64,000 nt of DNA from Gordonia crocea (GCF_009932435.1 NZ_BJOU01000001.1:1240001-1304000); one strand, 5' to 3'. Shown: positions 36,960 to 46,793, counted from the stretch's first letter. Notes: generated by a model from the sequence alone, not told the origin. Program-made: numbers and translations.

Positions 36960-36973
36960 CACAACAAAGTGTG
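36960..36973. promoter_or_regulatory. Palindromic operator candidate before the helicase gene
   Basis: CACAACAAAGTGTG lies 49 bp upstream of the helicase start and matches the methylase-gene site at 12 of 14 positions. A further GTTGTG half-site lies at 36989-36994. All are in the 131-bp gap shared with the divergent Fic gene. Confidence 0.55.
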
Positions 36974-37004
36974 CAGACATTGGGTGTTGTTGTGGCAGCG
37001 ATGA

Positions 37005-37028
37005 CATCACTTACTCGCATAAGTGATG
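37005..37028. promoter_or_regulatory. Inverted repeat before the Fic gene, candidate autoregulatory operator
   Basis: Perfect 9-bp arms CATCACTTA (37005-37013) and TAAGTGATG (37020-37028) flank a 6-bp spacer, 14 bp upstream of the Fic ATG. The sequence differs from the CACAAC palindromes of the defence operon, so it is likely bound by another protein, possibly the winged HTH at the C-terminus of Fic itself. Confidence 0.65.
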
Positions 37029-37042
37029 CTATTGTCGGGGGT

Positions 37043-38239
37043 ATGGCCTCACTTGGTACCGCAGTGGCCTACGAGCAACTGACTTGGGCCCTGCCGGTCG
37101 AAGCCCGTTACGGGGTGGCTGACCAGCGCGCGGCGGTTCGGCAATCCGGGGTGTACCAGGCCGCAATTCCGGCCGATATCGCCGAACTCGCCGTCGCGCT
37201 GCCGCAGTCGGTTCTTGCCGACGCAGACGACGCCGCGCACGAGATCGCGCGGTTCGACGCCGAACTCGGCTCGGAGATCGCGTCGTTTACCACCGTTCTC
37301 CTGCGGTCCGAAGCCGCAGCAAGCTCGAACATTGAGAACCTGACGGCTTCGGCGCGAGCGATCGCCGAAGCGGAGGTGCTCGGTGGCACGCGGAAGAACG
37401 CAAACCTGATTGTCGCCAACGCCGACGCGATGCGCGCGGCAGTCGGTTTGGCCGACCGTATCGACACCGACGCGATACTTGCGATGCACTACGCATTGAT
37501 GGCACCCAGCCAACCCGAGATCGCCGGGAAGTGGCGCACCGAGCAAGTGTGGATCGGCGGTGGCCCGTTCGGTCCTCGGGGTGCCGATTTTGTGGCACCG
37601 CATCACAGCAGGGTTCCCGCGGCGATCGACGATTTAGTCGCCTTCGCCTCCCGCGACGATGTGCCGGTGCTGATGCAGGTGGCCGTTGCGCATGCCCAGT
37701 TCGAGACCATCCACCCGTTCCCCGACGGGAACGGGCGAACCGGGCGCGCTCTACTCCAGGCAATGCTTAGGCATCAACGGCTGACTCGCCGCATCACAGT
37801 TCCGGTTTCCGCCGGCCTGCTTGCCGACACCGAGAGCTACTTCGCCGCGCTCACGGCATACCGTGAGGGAGACGCGAGTCGGATTGTTGCCGTGATGGCG
37901 GCAGCGGCATCGCACGCGGTCGCCAACGGTCGACGACTCGTGGACGATCTGACAAAGATCCGGTCGGCGTGGGGTGACAGGATTGTCGCCCGCCGGGACT
38001 CGTCGATTCACCGGGTCGCCGATCTTCTGGTGAGTCGCCCGGTATTCAACGCGGTGCTGCTACAGCGCGAGCTTGGGATTCGAACCGGCAACGCCAGACG
38101 ATACATCGACCCACTCATCGAGGCTGGGATCATCGTCGAGTTCACCGACCGAGCGCGAAACCGGGCGTGGCGTGCGCCAGAAGTGCTCGCCGCACTGGAT
38201 GCTTTCGCCGAGCGCGCTGGACGTCGATACGTGCCATGA
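37043..38239 (+). CDS. Fic-domain protein with inhibitory helix and C-terminal winged HTH
   Basis: A 398-residue protein. The catalytic loop HPFPDGNGRTGR (from H224) is complete, so AMPylation or a similar nucleotide transfer is expected. SSNIEN (S94-N99) fits the inhibitory motif (S/T)xxxE(G/N) placed before the Fic core, which marks a class II, self-inhibited Fic. Residues about 310-398 look like a winged HTH (NAVLLQRELGIRTGNARRYI), typical of Fic/Filamentation proteins that bind DNA. The ATG at 37043 is chosen; the longer frame crosses the operator. It faces away from the defence operon. Whether it belongs to the defence system or is a passenger is open. Confidence 0.9.
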   Translation: MASLGTAVAYEQLTWALPVEARYGVADQRAAVRQSGVYQAAIPADIAELAVALPQSVLADADDAAHEIARFDAELGSEIASFTTVLLRSEAAASSNIENLTASARAIAEAEVLGGTRKNANLIVANADAMRAAVGLADRIDTDAILAMHYALMAPSQPEIAGKWRTEQVWIGGGPFGPRGADFVAPHHSRVPAAIDDLVAFASRDDVPVLMQVAVAHAQFETIHPFPDGNGRTGRALLQAMLRHQRLTRRITVPVSAGLLADTESYFAALTAYREGDASRIVAVMAAAASHAVANGRRLVDDLTKIRSAWGDRIVARRDSSIHRVADLLVSRPVFNAVLLQRELGIRTGNARRYIDPLIEAGIIVEFTDRARNRAWRAPEVLAALDAFAERAGRRYVP

Positions 38240-38270
38240 CCTGTGGCGCGCGCCAACCCCTCAGAAACTC

Positions 38271-38302
38271 GTCAGTCCCGCACCGGACGATGCGGGACTG
38301 AC
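38271..38302. terminator. Long inverted repeat between convergent Fic and greA genes
   Basis: Arms GTCAGTCCCGCA and TGCGGGACTGAC (12 bp, perfect) enclose an 8-nt loop. The position between two convergent genes fits a bidirectional terminator, but neither side has a real T-run. It also marks the point where the inserted block returns to conserved gene order. Confidence 0.6.
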
Positions 38303-38317
38303 GAAACGGCACTGGAA

Positions 38318-38803
38318 TCAGCCGTGGTACGGCTCGGCCTTGACCAGGGTCACCTTGACCTGGGCACCGGAGGGCACCGCGTATTCGCGGGTATCGCCGA
38401 CCTTGGCGTTGAGCAGGGCGGCACCGAGGGGCGAGCTCGGGGAGTAGATCTCCAGCTCGTCGGCGGCGCTCTCCTCGCGGGTCGCGATGAGGAAGGTCTC
38501 GGTGTCGGACTCGTCGCCGTCGTAATAGACGGTCACCACCGAGCCCGGCAGCGCGACGCCGGACTGCGTCGGGGCGACGCCGACCTTCGCGTTGTTCAGC
38601 AGATCCTGCAGCTGGCGGATACGCGCCTCCTGCTGGCCCTGCTCCTCGCGCGCGGCGTGGTAGCCGCCGTTCTCCTTGAGATCGCCCTCTTCGCGGCGCT
38701 CATTGATCTCGGCGGCAATGACCGGACGGTTGGCGATCAGCGAGTCCAACTCCTCTTTGAGGCGGTCGTGGGACTCCTGCGTCAGCCAGGTGGTGTCGGC
38801 CAT
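38318..38803 (-). CDS. greA: Transcription elongation factor GreA
   Basis: A 161-residue protein. The N-terminal coiled coil carries [20 protein letters not shown] and the acidic tip region ([19 protein letters not shown]) that enters the RNA polymerase channel. The C-terminal FKBP-like domain contains [18 protein letters not shown]. It rescues backtracked polymerase by stimulating transcript cleavage. AAGGAG is 7 nt before the ATG at 38803. It corresponds to Rv1080c. It ends just after the long inverted repeat at 38271. Confidence 0.97.
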   Translation of the reverse strand: MADTTWLTQESHDRLKEELDSLIANRPVIAAEINERREEGDLKENGGYHAAREEQGQQEARIRQLQDLLNNAKVGVAPTQSGVALPGSVVTVYYDGDESDTETFLIATREESAADELEIYSPSSPLGAALLNAKVGDTREYAVPSGAQVKVTLVKAEPYHG

Positions 38804-38892
38804 CGGATACTCCTTCATCTGGTCCGAAACCCGCAGGGCCGCCCCCAAATGAGGCGCGGTGCGGGTTGGACACTGTCCTAAATGCAACTGAA

Positions 38893-38917
38893 CACGGCCC
38901 CACGATTTGGGGCCGTG
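38893..38917. terminator. Hairpin terminator downstream of the VUT transporter gene
   Basis: Arms CACGGCCCC and GGGGCCGTG enclose a 7-nt loop between the end of the VUT gene (38962, minus strand) and greA. The minus-strand downstream sequence has only a weak T content (TTCAGTTGCATTT). Confidence 0.6.
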
Positions 38918-38961
38918 CTGTGCCTACAGGCTACCAGTCGTTGTGTCCCGCAGCACAACCG

Positions 38962-39717
38962 TTATCGGTTCGTTGCCGACTGCAGTTGCTCGCCGTACGT
39001 CGGTTCCCGACGTTTGAGCCATCCGCACACGGCATAGGTGATCGGCATGACCAGCACCTCGATGCAGACCTTCCACACAAAGCCGACCAGCGTGTACGAG
39101 AGGAACGACGAGAAGGTGGTGAACCCCAGCGCGGGGGCGGCGATGGCGCAGAAGACGACGGTGTCGGCGGCCTCCCCGACGATGGTGGAACCGATCAGCC
39201 GCGCCCACAGGCGTTGCTCGCCGGAGCGCTCCTTCATCCGCACCAGGACGTAGGAGTTGAGGAACTCGCCGACCAGGTAACCGGCCAATCCGGCGATCAA
39301 GATCTGCGGGATGACCCCGGACACCGTGTGGAAGGCGGCCTGCAGTTCGTGGGTCTGGGCGTCGGTCACCGGATCGGAGGTGGGGAGCTGATCGGCCACC
39401 CACAGGCTCGCCGAGGCGAGCAGCAGGATCCCGAAGCCCAGCGCGATCACCCGGCGCATGGCGCGGAAGCCGTACACCTCGCTGATGACGTCGCCCAGCA
39501 CGTACGCGAGCGGGAAGAGGAAGAAGGCGCCGTCGGTCGGCAGGCCGTTGACGTGGATCGGCCCCAGGTCGAATTGCAGCCACGACGAGAAAAACACCGC
39601 CGGCCGCGACGCGGTGACGTTGCTGATGAGCATCACGCCGACGAACAGCCCGACGAGGACCGGGAAGTAGCGGCTACCCGTCTCGGCGAACGCAGCCGTG
39701 CGGCGCTGCTCGGCCAC
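38962..39717 (-). CDS. Queuosine precursor transporter (VUT/YhhQ family)
   Basis: A 251-residue membrane protein with six predicted helices. FPVLVGLFVGVMLISNVTA, LPTDGAFFLFPLAYVLGDVI and EVYGFRAMRRVIALGFG are typical of the VUT_1 (YhhQ) family, which imports queuine or another 7-deazaguanine precursor. The GTG at 39717 overlaps the DUF4307 stop codon by one base, so the two are coupled. An ATG 16 codons upstream is inside the DUF4307 gene and is less likely. Confidence 0.88.
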   Translation of the reverse strand: MAEQRRTAAFAETGSRYFPVLVGLFVGVMLISNVTASRPAVFFSSWLQFDLGPIHVNGLPTDGAFFLFPLAYVLGDVISEVYGFRAMRRVIALGFGILLLASASLWVADQLPTSDPVTDAQTHELQAAFHTVSGVIPQILIAGLAGYLVGEFLNSYVLVRMKERSGEQRLWARLIGSTIVGEAADTVVFCAIAAPALGFTTFSSFLSYTLVGFVWKVCIEVLVMPITYAVCGWLKRREPTYGEQLQSATNR

Positions 39718-40163
39718 TACTCGTCGTCCTGCGCGGTCAGATACGGCGGCACCGTCGGGCCGCATCCGAAGACCTCACCGACGACGGGCCGGTCCGACGT
39801 GTGGACGGTGGTGCGGACCCCGACGCGCGGCGCCTGCCCGCCCGGGATCAGGACTTCGCGTCGACCCACTTCGCTGCCGTCCTTGGCGCGGGCCTTCAGC
39901 ACGCACGACACCGGTTTGCTCGGGTCGGCGCGGGAGACGGTGAACTGTACGTCGACGGTGGTGGGGCCGGTGATGAAGAAGCCGGTGCCCTCGCCGGCGA
40001 CGTCGGGGCTGCCGAATTTCTGGAATCCGATGATCGCCAGCACGACCCCGACGGCCAGGACCAGGCCGGTCAGGCCCAGGAACCACTTGCGGCGCGACCG
40101 ATTCGACAGCTCGGTCGGGTAGGTCGCGCGCGGCCCGTAGCGGCCCCCGTCGGATGCGTTCAC
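39717..40163 (-). CDS. DUF4307 membrane protein
   Basis: A 148-residue protein with a basic N-terminus, one membrane helix (residues about 28-46, [20 protein letters not shown]) and an extracytoplasmic beta domain with two Cys (SCVLKAR and FGCGP). It matches the DUF4307 family and the position of Rv1081c next to mca. The function is unknown. The start is GTG at 40163, only 23 bp from the divergent mca start, so at least one of the transcripts is probably leaderless. Confidence 0.85.
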   Translation of the reverse strand: MNASDGGRYGPRATYPTELSNRSRRKWFLGLTGLVLAVGVVLAIIGFQKFGSPDVAGEGTGFFITGPTTVDVQFTVSRADPSKPVSCVLKARAKDGSEVGRREVLIPGGQAPRVGVRTTVHTSDRPVVGEVFGCGPTVPPYLTAQDDE

Positions 40164-40186
40164 CTGTCAATACCTACCATGAAGCC

Positions 40187-41047
40187 ATGGCCAGATTGAT
40201 GGCGGTTCACGCGCATCCCGACGACGAGTCCAGCAAGGGCGCTGCGACGACCGCGCGCTACGCCGCCGAAGGCCACGACGTCCTGGTCGTCACCCTCACC
40301 GGCGGTGAGCGCGGCGACATCCTGAATCCGGCGATGGACCGGCCCGGGATTTTGGAGAACATCGCCCAGGTCCGCCGCGAGGAGATGGCGGCCGCGGCGG
40401 CCGCCCTCGGCGTCGACCAGACCTGGTTGGGGTTCGTCGACTCCGGGCTCCCGCAGGGTGATCCGCTGCCGCCGGTGCCGGCGGGCTCGTTCGCGACGGT
40501 GCCGTTGGAGACGGCCACCGAGAAGCTGGTGCAGGTGGTCCGCGACTTCCGTCCGCACGTGATGATCACCTACGACGAGCACGGCGGCTACCCGCATCCC
40601 GACCACATCCGCTGCCATGAGGTGTCGGTGGCCGCGTTCGAGCAGGCCGGCGACCCGGATGCCTTCCCCGGCACGGGCGACCCGTGGACGGTCGGCAAGC
40701 TCTATTACACGCACGGTTTCATCCGCGACCGGATCCTGCGGTTCTCCGAGGAGTTCGACCGCAACGGCCAGACGAGCCCCTTCAAGGAGTGGCTGGACAA
40801 GTGGGATCGCAACCAGGGCGACATGATGGCCCGGGTCACCACGCAGATCGAATGTGCGGACTTTTTCCAGGCGCGCGATGACGCGTTGCGGGCCCACGCG
40901 ACCCAGATAGATCCGAACGGATTTTTCTTCGCAGTACCCTTGGAGTGGCAGCAGCGCTTGTGGCCGACCGAAGAGTTCGAGTTGGCGCAGACACGGGTGA
41001 CCACGTCGATCCCCGAGACCGACTTGTTCACCGGGATCGAGGAATGA
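40187..41047 (+). CDS. mca: Mycothiol S-conjugate amidase
   Basis: A 286-residue zinc amidase of the LmbE/PIG-L fold. [11 protein letters not shown] supplies the zinc ligands and catalytic Asp, and [13 protein letters not shown] the third ligand. [11 protein letters not shown] is characteristic of Mca versus MshB. It cleaves mycothiol conjugates of toxins to a mercapturic acid, so the organism makes mycothiol. The ATG at 40187 gives the standard [14 protein letters not shown] start. It is followed with overlap by the small membrane protein gene, as Rv1082-Rv1083. Confidence 0.96.
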   Translation: MARLMAVHAHPDDESSKGAATTARYAAEGHDVLVVTLTGGERGDILNPAMDRPGILENIAQVRREEMAAAAAALGVDQTWLGFVDSGLPQGDPLPPVPAGSFATVPLETATEKLVQVVRDFRPHVMITYDEHGGYPHPDHIRCHEVSVAAFEQAGDPDAFPGTGDPWTVGKLYYTHGFIRDRILRFSEEFDRNGQTSPFKEWLDKWDRNQGDMMARVTTQIECADFFQARDDALRAHATQIDPNGFFFAVPLEWQQRLWPTEEFELAQTRVTTSIPETDLFTGIEE

Positions 41048-41346
41048 TGAGCCCGACGATGACGGTCGTCGCGACGAACCTCACGATGTTTCTCGCCGCG
41101 CCCGATGACACGAAGGGTCCGGAGTTCGGCAAGGCCTCGCCGATCGGCCTGCTGGTCATCCTCGTGCTCCTGGCCGGGACCGCCCTGTTGATCCGCTCGA
41201 TGAACACCCAGCTGCGCCGGTTGCCCGAGACCTTCGACACCGAGCACCCCGAGGCCGACCAGGCTTTCGACGAGGGGACCGACAAGGTCAGCATCCCGGT
41301 CGACGCGCCGGACGCCGACGCGCCCGACGACACCGCCTCGCCCTAA
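41044..41346 (+). CDS. Small single-helix membrane protein (Rv1083-like)
   Basis: A protein of about 100 residues. One membrane helix (about 33-50, [20 protein letters not shown]) is followed by a conserved-looking [17 protein letters not shown] and an acidic tail. ATG at 41044 overlaps the mca stop (ATGA); ATG at 41047 is also possible. The function is unknown, but the coupling to mca is kept in M. tuberculosis. Confidence 0.85.
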   Translation: MMSPTMTVVATNLTMFLAAPDDTKGPEFGKASPIGLLVILVLLAGTALLIRSMNTQLRRLPETFDTEHPEADQAFDEGTDKVSIPVDAPDADAPDDTASP

Positions 41347-41369
41347 CTCCTCGCGGCTAGGCTGGGCGG

Positions 41370-43355
<1,986 letters not shown>

Positions 43356-43455
43356 GCCCCCTCGAGGGAAATATGCCCTCGACCCCCCTGGATTCGGCCG
43401 ATTGTGGCAGGGCCGACAATGCGGGCCGGCGAGCGCCGGTGCTATCGTGGTCGGC

Positions 43456-43524
43456 GTGACCACCACCGTGCGCGCATATTGGCGCTTTACCGAGGCTCCG
43501 GGTGAGCCTGCGGTGAAGCGGTAG
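43456..43524 (+). CDS. Aromatic leader peptide upstream of aroG
   Basis: A 22-codon frame beginning GTG at 43456: MTTTVRAYWRFTEAP and a short tail to TAG at 43522-43524. It contains Tyr, Trp and Phe within four codons (43477-43488), the three end products of the shikimate pathway whose first enzyme is encoded downstream. The -10-like TATCGT at 43443-43448 sits about 7 nt before the GTG, so the leader is probably translated from a leaderless mRNA. A terminator follows at 43555. An analogous ribosome-mediated attenuator has been described for a DAHP synthase gene in Corynebacterium glutamicum. It is too short for routine gene finding. Confidence 0.8.
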   Translation: MTTTVRAYWRFTEAPGEPAVKR

Positions 43525-43545
43525 TTTCGCGCGCACAATTCACAT

Positions 43546-43600
43546 CCGGAGCCCGAGCAGCGACCACCTGGTTGCTGCTCTCTTGTTTTTCAGGGCTCCG
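43546..43600 (+). terminator. Attenuator terminator and alternative pairing region before aroG
   Basis: GAGCAGCGACC (43555-43565) and GGTTGCTGCTC (43570-43580) form an 11-bp stem (one G-U) with loop ACCT, followed by TCTTGTTTTT: a textbook intrinsic terminator inside the leader, 52 bp before aroG. The adjoining CCGGAGCC (43546-43553) can pair either with GGCTCCGG (43494-43501), just after the aromatic codons in the leader frame, or as CGGAGCCC with GGGCTCCG (43593-43600) beyond the T-run. Mutually exclusive pairings of this kind are what attenuation requires; which one prevails under starvation I cannot determine. Confidence 0.8.
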
Positions 43601-43641
43601 CCGCGGGGCCCGTCGGGTACCAACGCGAGAGGCGAACACCA

Positions 43642-44706
43642 GTGACCACCACCCCAGACCTGAATGCGCAGACGTCGACGTCTGATCGGCGCATCCGGGC
43701 GTTCCGTCCGATCCCCACGCCGGACGCGCTGCGCAGCGAACTGCCGCTGACCGCACGCCGCGCGGTCGCCGTCTCGCGCGACCGCGAGGAGATCGCCGCC
43801 ATCCTGGCCGGGCGCGACGAGCGGCTGCTCGTCGTCGTCGGGCCCTGCTCGATCCACGATCCGATCGCCGCGCTCGACTACGCGCGCCGGCTCGCCCCGC
43901 TGGCCGACGAATACGCCGACCGGCTCAAGATCGTCATGCGCGTGTACTTCGAGAAGCCGCGCACCACGGTCGGCTGGAAGGGCCTGATCAACGATCCGGG
44001 CATGGACGGCAGCTTCGACGTCGAGCGCGGCCTGCGGACCGCACGGTCGCTGCTGCTGGACATCATCGACCTGGGTCTGCCGGTCGGCTGCGAGTTCCTC
44101 GAGCCCAACAGCCCGCAGTACATCGCCGACGCGGTGGCCTGGGGTGCGATCGGCGCGCGGACCACCGAGTCGCAGGTCCACCGCCAGCTGGCGTCGGGTC
44201 TGTCGATGCCCATCGGGTTCAAGAACGGCACCGACGGCAACGTCCAGGTGGCCGTCGACGGGGTGAAGGCCGCGGCGGCCCAGCACGTCTTCTTCGGGCT
44301 CGACGACTTCGGCAACGGCGTGGTCGTGGAGACCGCGGGCAACGAGGACTGCCACATCATCCTGCGCGGCGGGACCCGGGGACCGAACTACGACGCCGGG
44401 TCGGTCGCCGAGGCGGTCTCGGTGCTCGACCGTGCCGGGCTGCCCAAGCGGGTGATGATCGACGCCTCGCACGCCAACTCCGGCAAGGACCACGAGCGCC
44501 AGGCCGTCGTCGCGGCCGAGATCGGCGACCTCGTCGCCGCGGGCGTGCCGGTCAGCGGCGTGATGCTGGAGAGCTTCCTCGTGGCCGGGGCCCAGTCGCC
44601 CGACGCCGAGGAGTTGGTCTACGGCCAGTCGGTGACCGACAAGTGCATGAGCTGGGAGGCCACCGACGAGGTGCTGCGCACCCTGGCCTCGGCCGCCAAG
44701 GGCTGA
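43642..44706 (+). CDS. aroG: 3-deoxy-7-phosphoheptulonate synthase, class I (DAHP synthase)
   Basis: A 354-residue class I (AroFGH-type) enzyme joining phosphoenolpyruvate and erythrose 4-phosphate. VVVGPCSIHDP, RVYFEKPRTTVGWKGLINDP and GARTTESQ are diagnostic, IDASHANSGK carries metal-site residues, and LESFLVAG the following ligand region. Class I enzymes are usually inhibited by one aromatic amino acid; which one cannot be read with confidence. The start is GTG at 43642. Expression is likely controlled by the upstream aromatic leader and terminator. M. tuberculosis relies on a class II enzyme, so this gene is an addition relative to that gene order. Confidence 0.96.
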   Translation: MTTTPDLNAQTSTSDRRIRAFRPIPTPDALRSELPLTARRAVAVSRDREEIAAILAGRDERLLVVVGPCSIHDPIAALDYARRLAPLADEYADRLKIVMRVYFEKPRTTVGWKGLINDPGMDGSFDVERGLRTARSLLLDIIDLGLPVGCEFLEPNSPQYIADAVAWGAIGARTTESQVHRQLASGLSMPIGFKNGTDGNVQVAVDGVKAAAAQHVFFGLDDFGNGVVVETAGNEDCHIILRGGTRGPNYDAGSVAEAVSVLDRAGLPKRVMIDASHANSGKDHERQAVVAAEIGDLVAAGVPVSGVMLESFLVAGAQSPDAEELVYGQSVTDKCMSWEATDEVLRTLASAAKG

Positions 44707-44734
44707 GTCCGGGGCGCGGCCGGGTCTGGCGAGG

Positions 44735-46135
44735 TCAGCGCACCGGTGACCGGTCGCGGACCCGGCCGATCAGCGCGTCGCCGACGAGGAAGGCGGCCAG
44801 CGGAATACCCAGCAGCGGCACGAACCACCCGACGGCCGCGGTGGTCGCGACCAGGGCGGCGAAGCCCAGGCGCGTGCCCCACCCCGACGAGGCAACGGCC
44901 GTGCGCCACGTTCCCCGCGAGGGTGCGCGCCCCGGCCGGGTGGCCGGACCGCGGCGCCACCACATCAGGTATCCGCGCACGATGACGGTGGTCAGCGCGG
45001 CGGCGAGGATGACCAGTGCCAGCGCGCTGACCCAGCCGAACAAGATGCCCATGTGCAGCTGGATCGCCCAGTCGGTCAGCTTCGCCGGCCAGGACCAGCT
45101 GGCGAACGGCAGCTCGGCGGTGACCGCCAGGGTCGTCGGGTCGATGGCGACGGCGTTCGACGAGTAGCGCCAGGGTAGTCGGGTCTGGGTGACCGTGACC
45201 GCGTCTGACGGATCGGTGGGCAGGGAGATTTCGACGCGGCCGTCGACGCCGTGATCGCGCGCGATAGTGGTGATCGCGTCGAGCCGGTCCTCGACGATGG
45301 TCGGGGCAGAAGGGGTGGGCGCAGAAGGGGTGGGCGCCTCCCCACCGGGGTGGGCGCCGGTGTGGTGCTGGTGGGCCACCGGCAGGACGGTCGGCAGGCT
45401 CGGGCGCTGCCAGCTCAATTGGCTGCGCAATTCGGCGATGTTCTCCCCGGCGTAGCGCGACCACGTCAGGCCGGTGGCCGAGAGGAACACCAGTCCGACG
45501 ACGAGCCACAACCCGACCGCACCGTGCCAGTTCAGCGTCCGGGTGCGCCGTGTGCCCGATCGCGCGACGGTGCCCACGCGCCACCAGGATTCGCCGGTGT
45601 TGCGCCGACGGGTGCGAAAGCGTGCGATCCACAGGACCAGTCCGCCCAGCGCCACCACCCACAGCCACGAGGCGGCCGTCTCGCTGTAGAGGCGCCCGGC
45701 GTCGCCGAGGTGCAGGTCGCGGTGCAGGTGGTCGATCCACGTCCGCAGCGGCAGGGCGCCGTTGCTGCCGTAGGTGACGGTCTCGCCGAGGATCCGTGCG
45801 CTACCCGGGTCGACGAAGACGGTCCGCCGCTGCGAGTCGCCCAGCGAATCGTCGGCGAGGTAGACGCGGGTGGTCTGGCCGGGTGCCGCGGCGGCGTCGA
45901 CCGCGGTGACCGTCACCGCGTCGTGTGTCGCACGGACGGCCGCGACCTGGTCGGCGATGGTGTGCGGCGGGCCGGCGGAGTCGCTGTGCAACAGGTCGCG
46001 GTAGACGAACTGTTCGGCGGTGGGGGCGAGGGCGTACAGGCCGCCGCTGACGGTGGCGACGAGCAGGAACGGGGCGATGAGGATGCCGGCGTAGAAATGC
46101 AGCCGGCGGATCAAGGGCAGCAGGGGACGGAACAC
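44735..46135 (-). CDS. PepSY-associated transmembrane protein
   Basis: A 466-residue protein of the PepSY_TM family: a first helix at residues 12-38 (LHFYAGILIAPFLLVATVSG), a PepSY region (about 60-125), helices near 160, 205 and 370, and a second PepSY-like region (about 280-345). RTWIDHLHRDLHLGDAGRLY and NWHGAVGLWLVVGLVFLSATG are typical, with several His in or near helices as in haem- or iron-linked relatives. The linker at about 255-280 contains HQHHTGAH and a duplicated PTPSA repeat. Relatives work in iron reduction or siderophore and copper handling. The same-strand gene upstream is 78 bp away. Confidence 0.85.
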   Translation of the reverse strand: MFRPLLPLIRRLHFYAGILIAPFLLVATVSGGLYALAPTAEQFVYRDLLHSDSAGPPHTIADQVAAVRATHDAVTVTAVDAAAAPGQTTRVYLADDSLGDSQRRTVFVDPGSARILGETVTYGSNGALPLRTWIDHLHRDLHLGDAGRLYSETAASWLWVVALGGLVLWIARFRTRRRNTGESWWRVGTVARSGTRRTRTLNWHGAVGLWLVVGLVFLSATGLTWSRYAGENIAELRSQLSWQRPSLPTVLPVAHQHHTGAHPGGEAPTPSAPTPSAPTIVEDRLDAITTIARDHGVDGRVEISLPTDPSDAVTVTQTRLPWRYSSNAVAIDPTTLAVTAELPFASWSWPAKLTDWAIQLHMGILFGWVSALALVILAAALTTVIVRGYLMWWRRGPATRPGRAPSRGTWRTAVASSGWGTRLGFAALVATTAAVGWFVPLLGIPLAAFLVGDALIGRVRDRSPVR

Positions 46136-46213
46136 GGGGACGGCTCGATTCGGGTGGTGCGCACCGTCGACCGGCCGCGGGCGCGCGGCCCGGGCGGAGA
46201 GGTGTGCAGACGG

Positions 46214-46756
46214 TTAGGGGCTGACGGCGGCCAGCGCCGGCGGTCCCCGTCGAATGGGTCGGGCAACGGCGTCCAGCGTTGCGACCAGCGGTGAATCAGA
46301 GCAGACGACGGCCCACGGGCGCGGCGCGGGCGCCGGGCCGGGGGAGTCGGTCCGGTGCAGGGCGTGCAGCAGGCCCAGGGCGTGCGCGGCGGCGCGTTCG
46401 GCGGCTTCGACGACGACCATCCCGACGGCGAGGGCCACGGCGTGGGCGCCGATCATCGTCGGGGACGGCAGCCCCATGGGGTGGGCGGCGCCGATCGTCA
46501 GGGTCAGGTGGCCGAGGACCTGTGCGGCGGCGAGCAGGGCCCCGAGCTGCCACGAGCGGGCGCGGTGGCCGCCGGCGGCCGCGCCGCCCCCGGCACAGCC
46601 GAGGACGAGCAGGGTGAGCAGGCCGATCCCGGGGGTGTCCGACGGCATGGCGGCCAGGTGCCCGCCGAGCGCGAGGAAGGCCGCGAGGCTCCCGACGGTC
46701 AGGCCGCGCACCGTGCGCAGGACCGCACCGGTCTGCGGGGCTGCGACGGCGAGCAT
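46214..46756 (-). CDS. Predicted membrane protein of unknown family
   Basis: A 180-residue protein with about four hydrophobic segments (17-36, 44-60, 70-90, 103-124) and a cytoplasmic-looking Pro/Arg-rich tail. Short His/Met-containing motifs (GGHLAAMPSD, GAAHPMGLPSP, GAHAVA) suggest possible metal handling, and the neighbouring PepSY membrane protein fits that, but this is inference. I do not recognise a family. The start codon at 46756 overlaps no other gene. Confidence 0.65.
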   Translation of the reverse strand: MLAVAAPQTGAVLRTVRGLTVGSLAAFLALGGHLAAMPSDTPGIGLLTLLVLGCAGGGAAAGGHRARSWQLGALLAAAQVLGHLTLTIGAAHPMGLPSPTMIGAHAVALAVGMVVVEAAERAAAHALGLLHALHRTDSPGPAPAPRPWAVVCSDSPLVATLDAVARPIRRGPPALAAVSP

Positions 46757-46793
46757 GCGCTGAGTCTAACGGCGGACCTCCGCCGCGCCGGGC

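Noticed and set aside
22911..38317. Prophage or integrative element
   Set aside because: No integrase, transposase, portal, capsid or tRNA end was found, and flanking direct repeats could not be seen.
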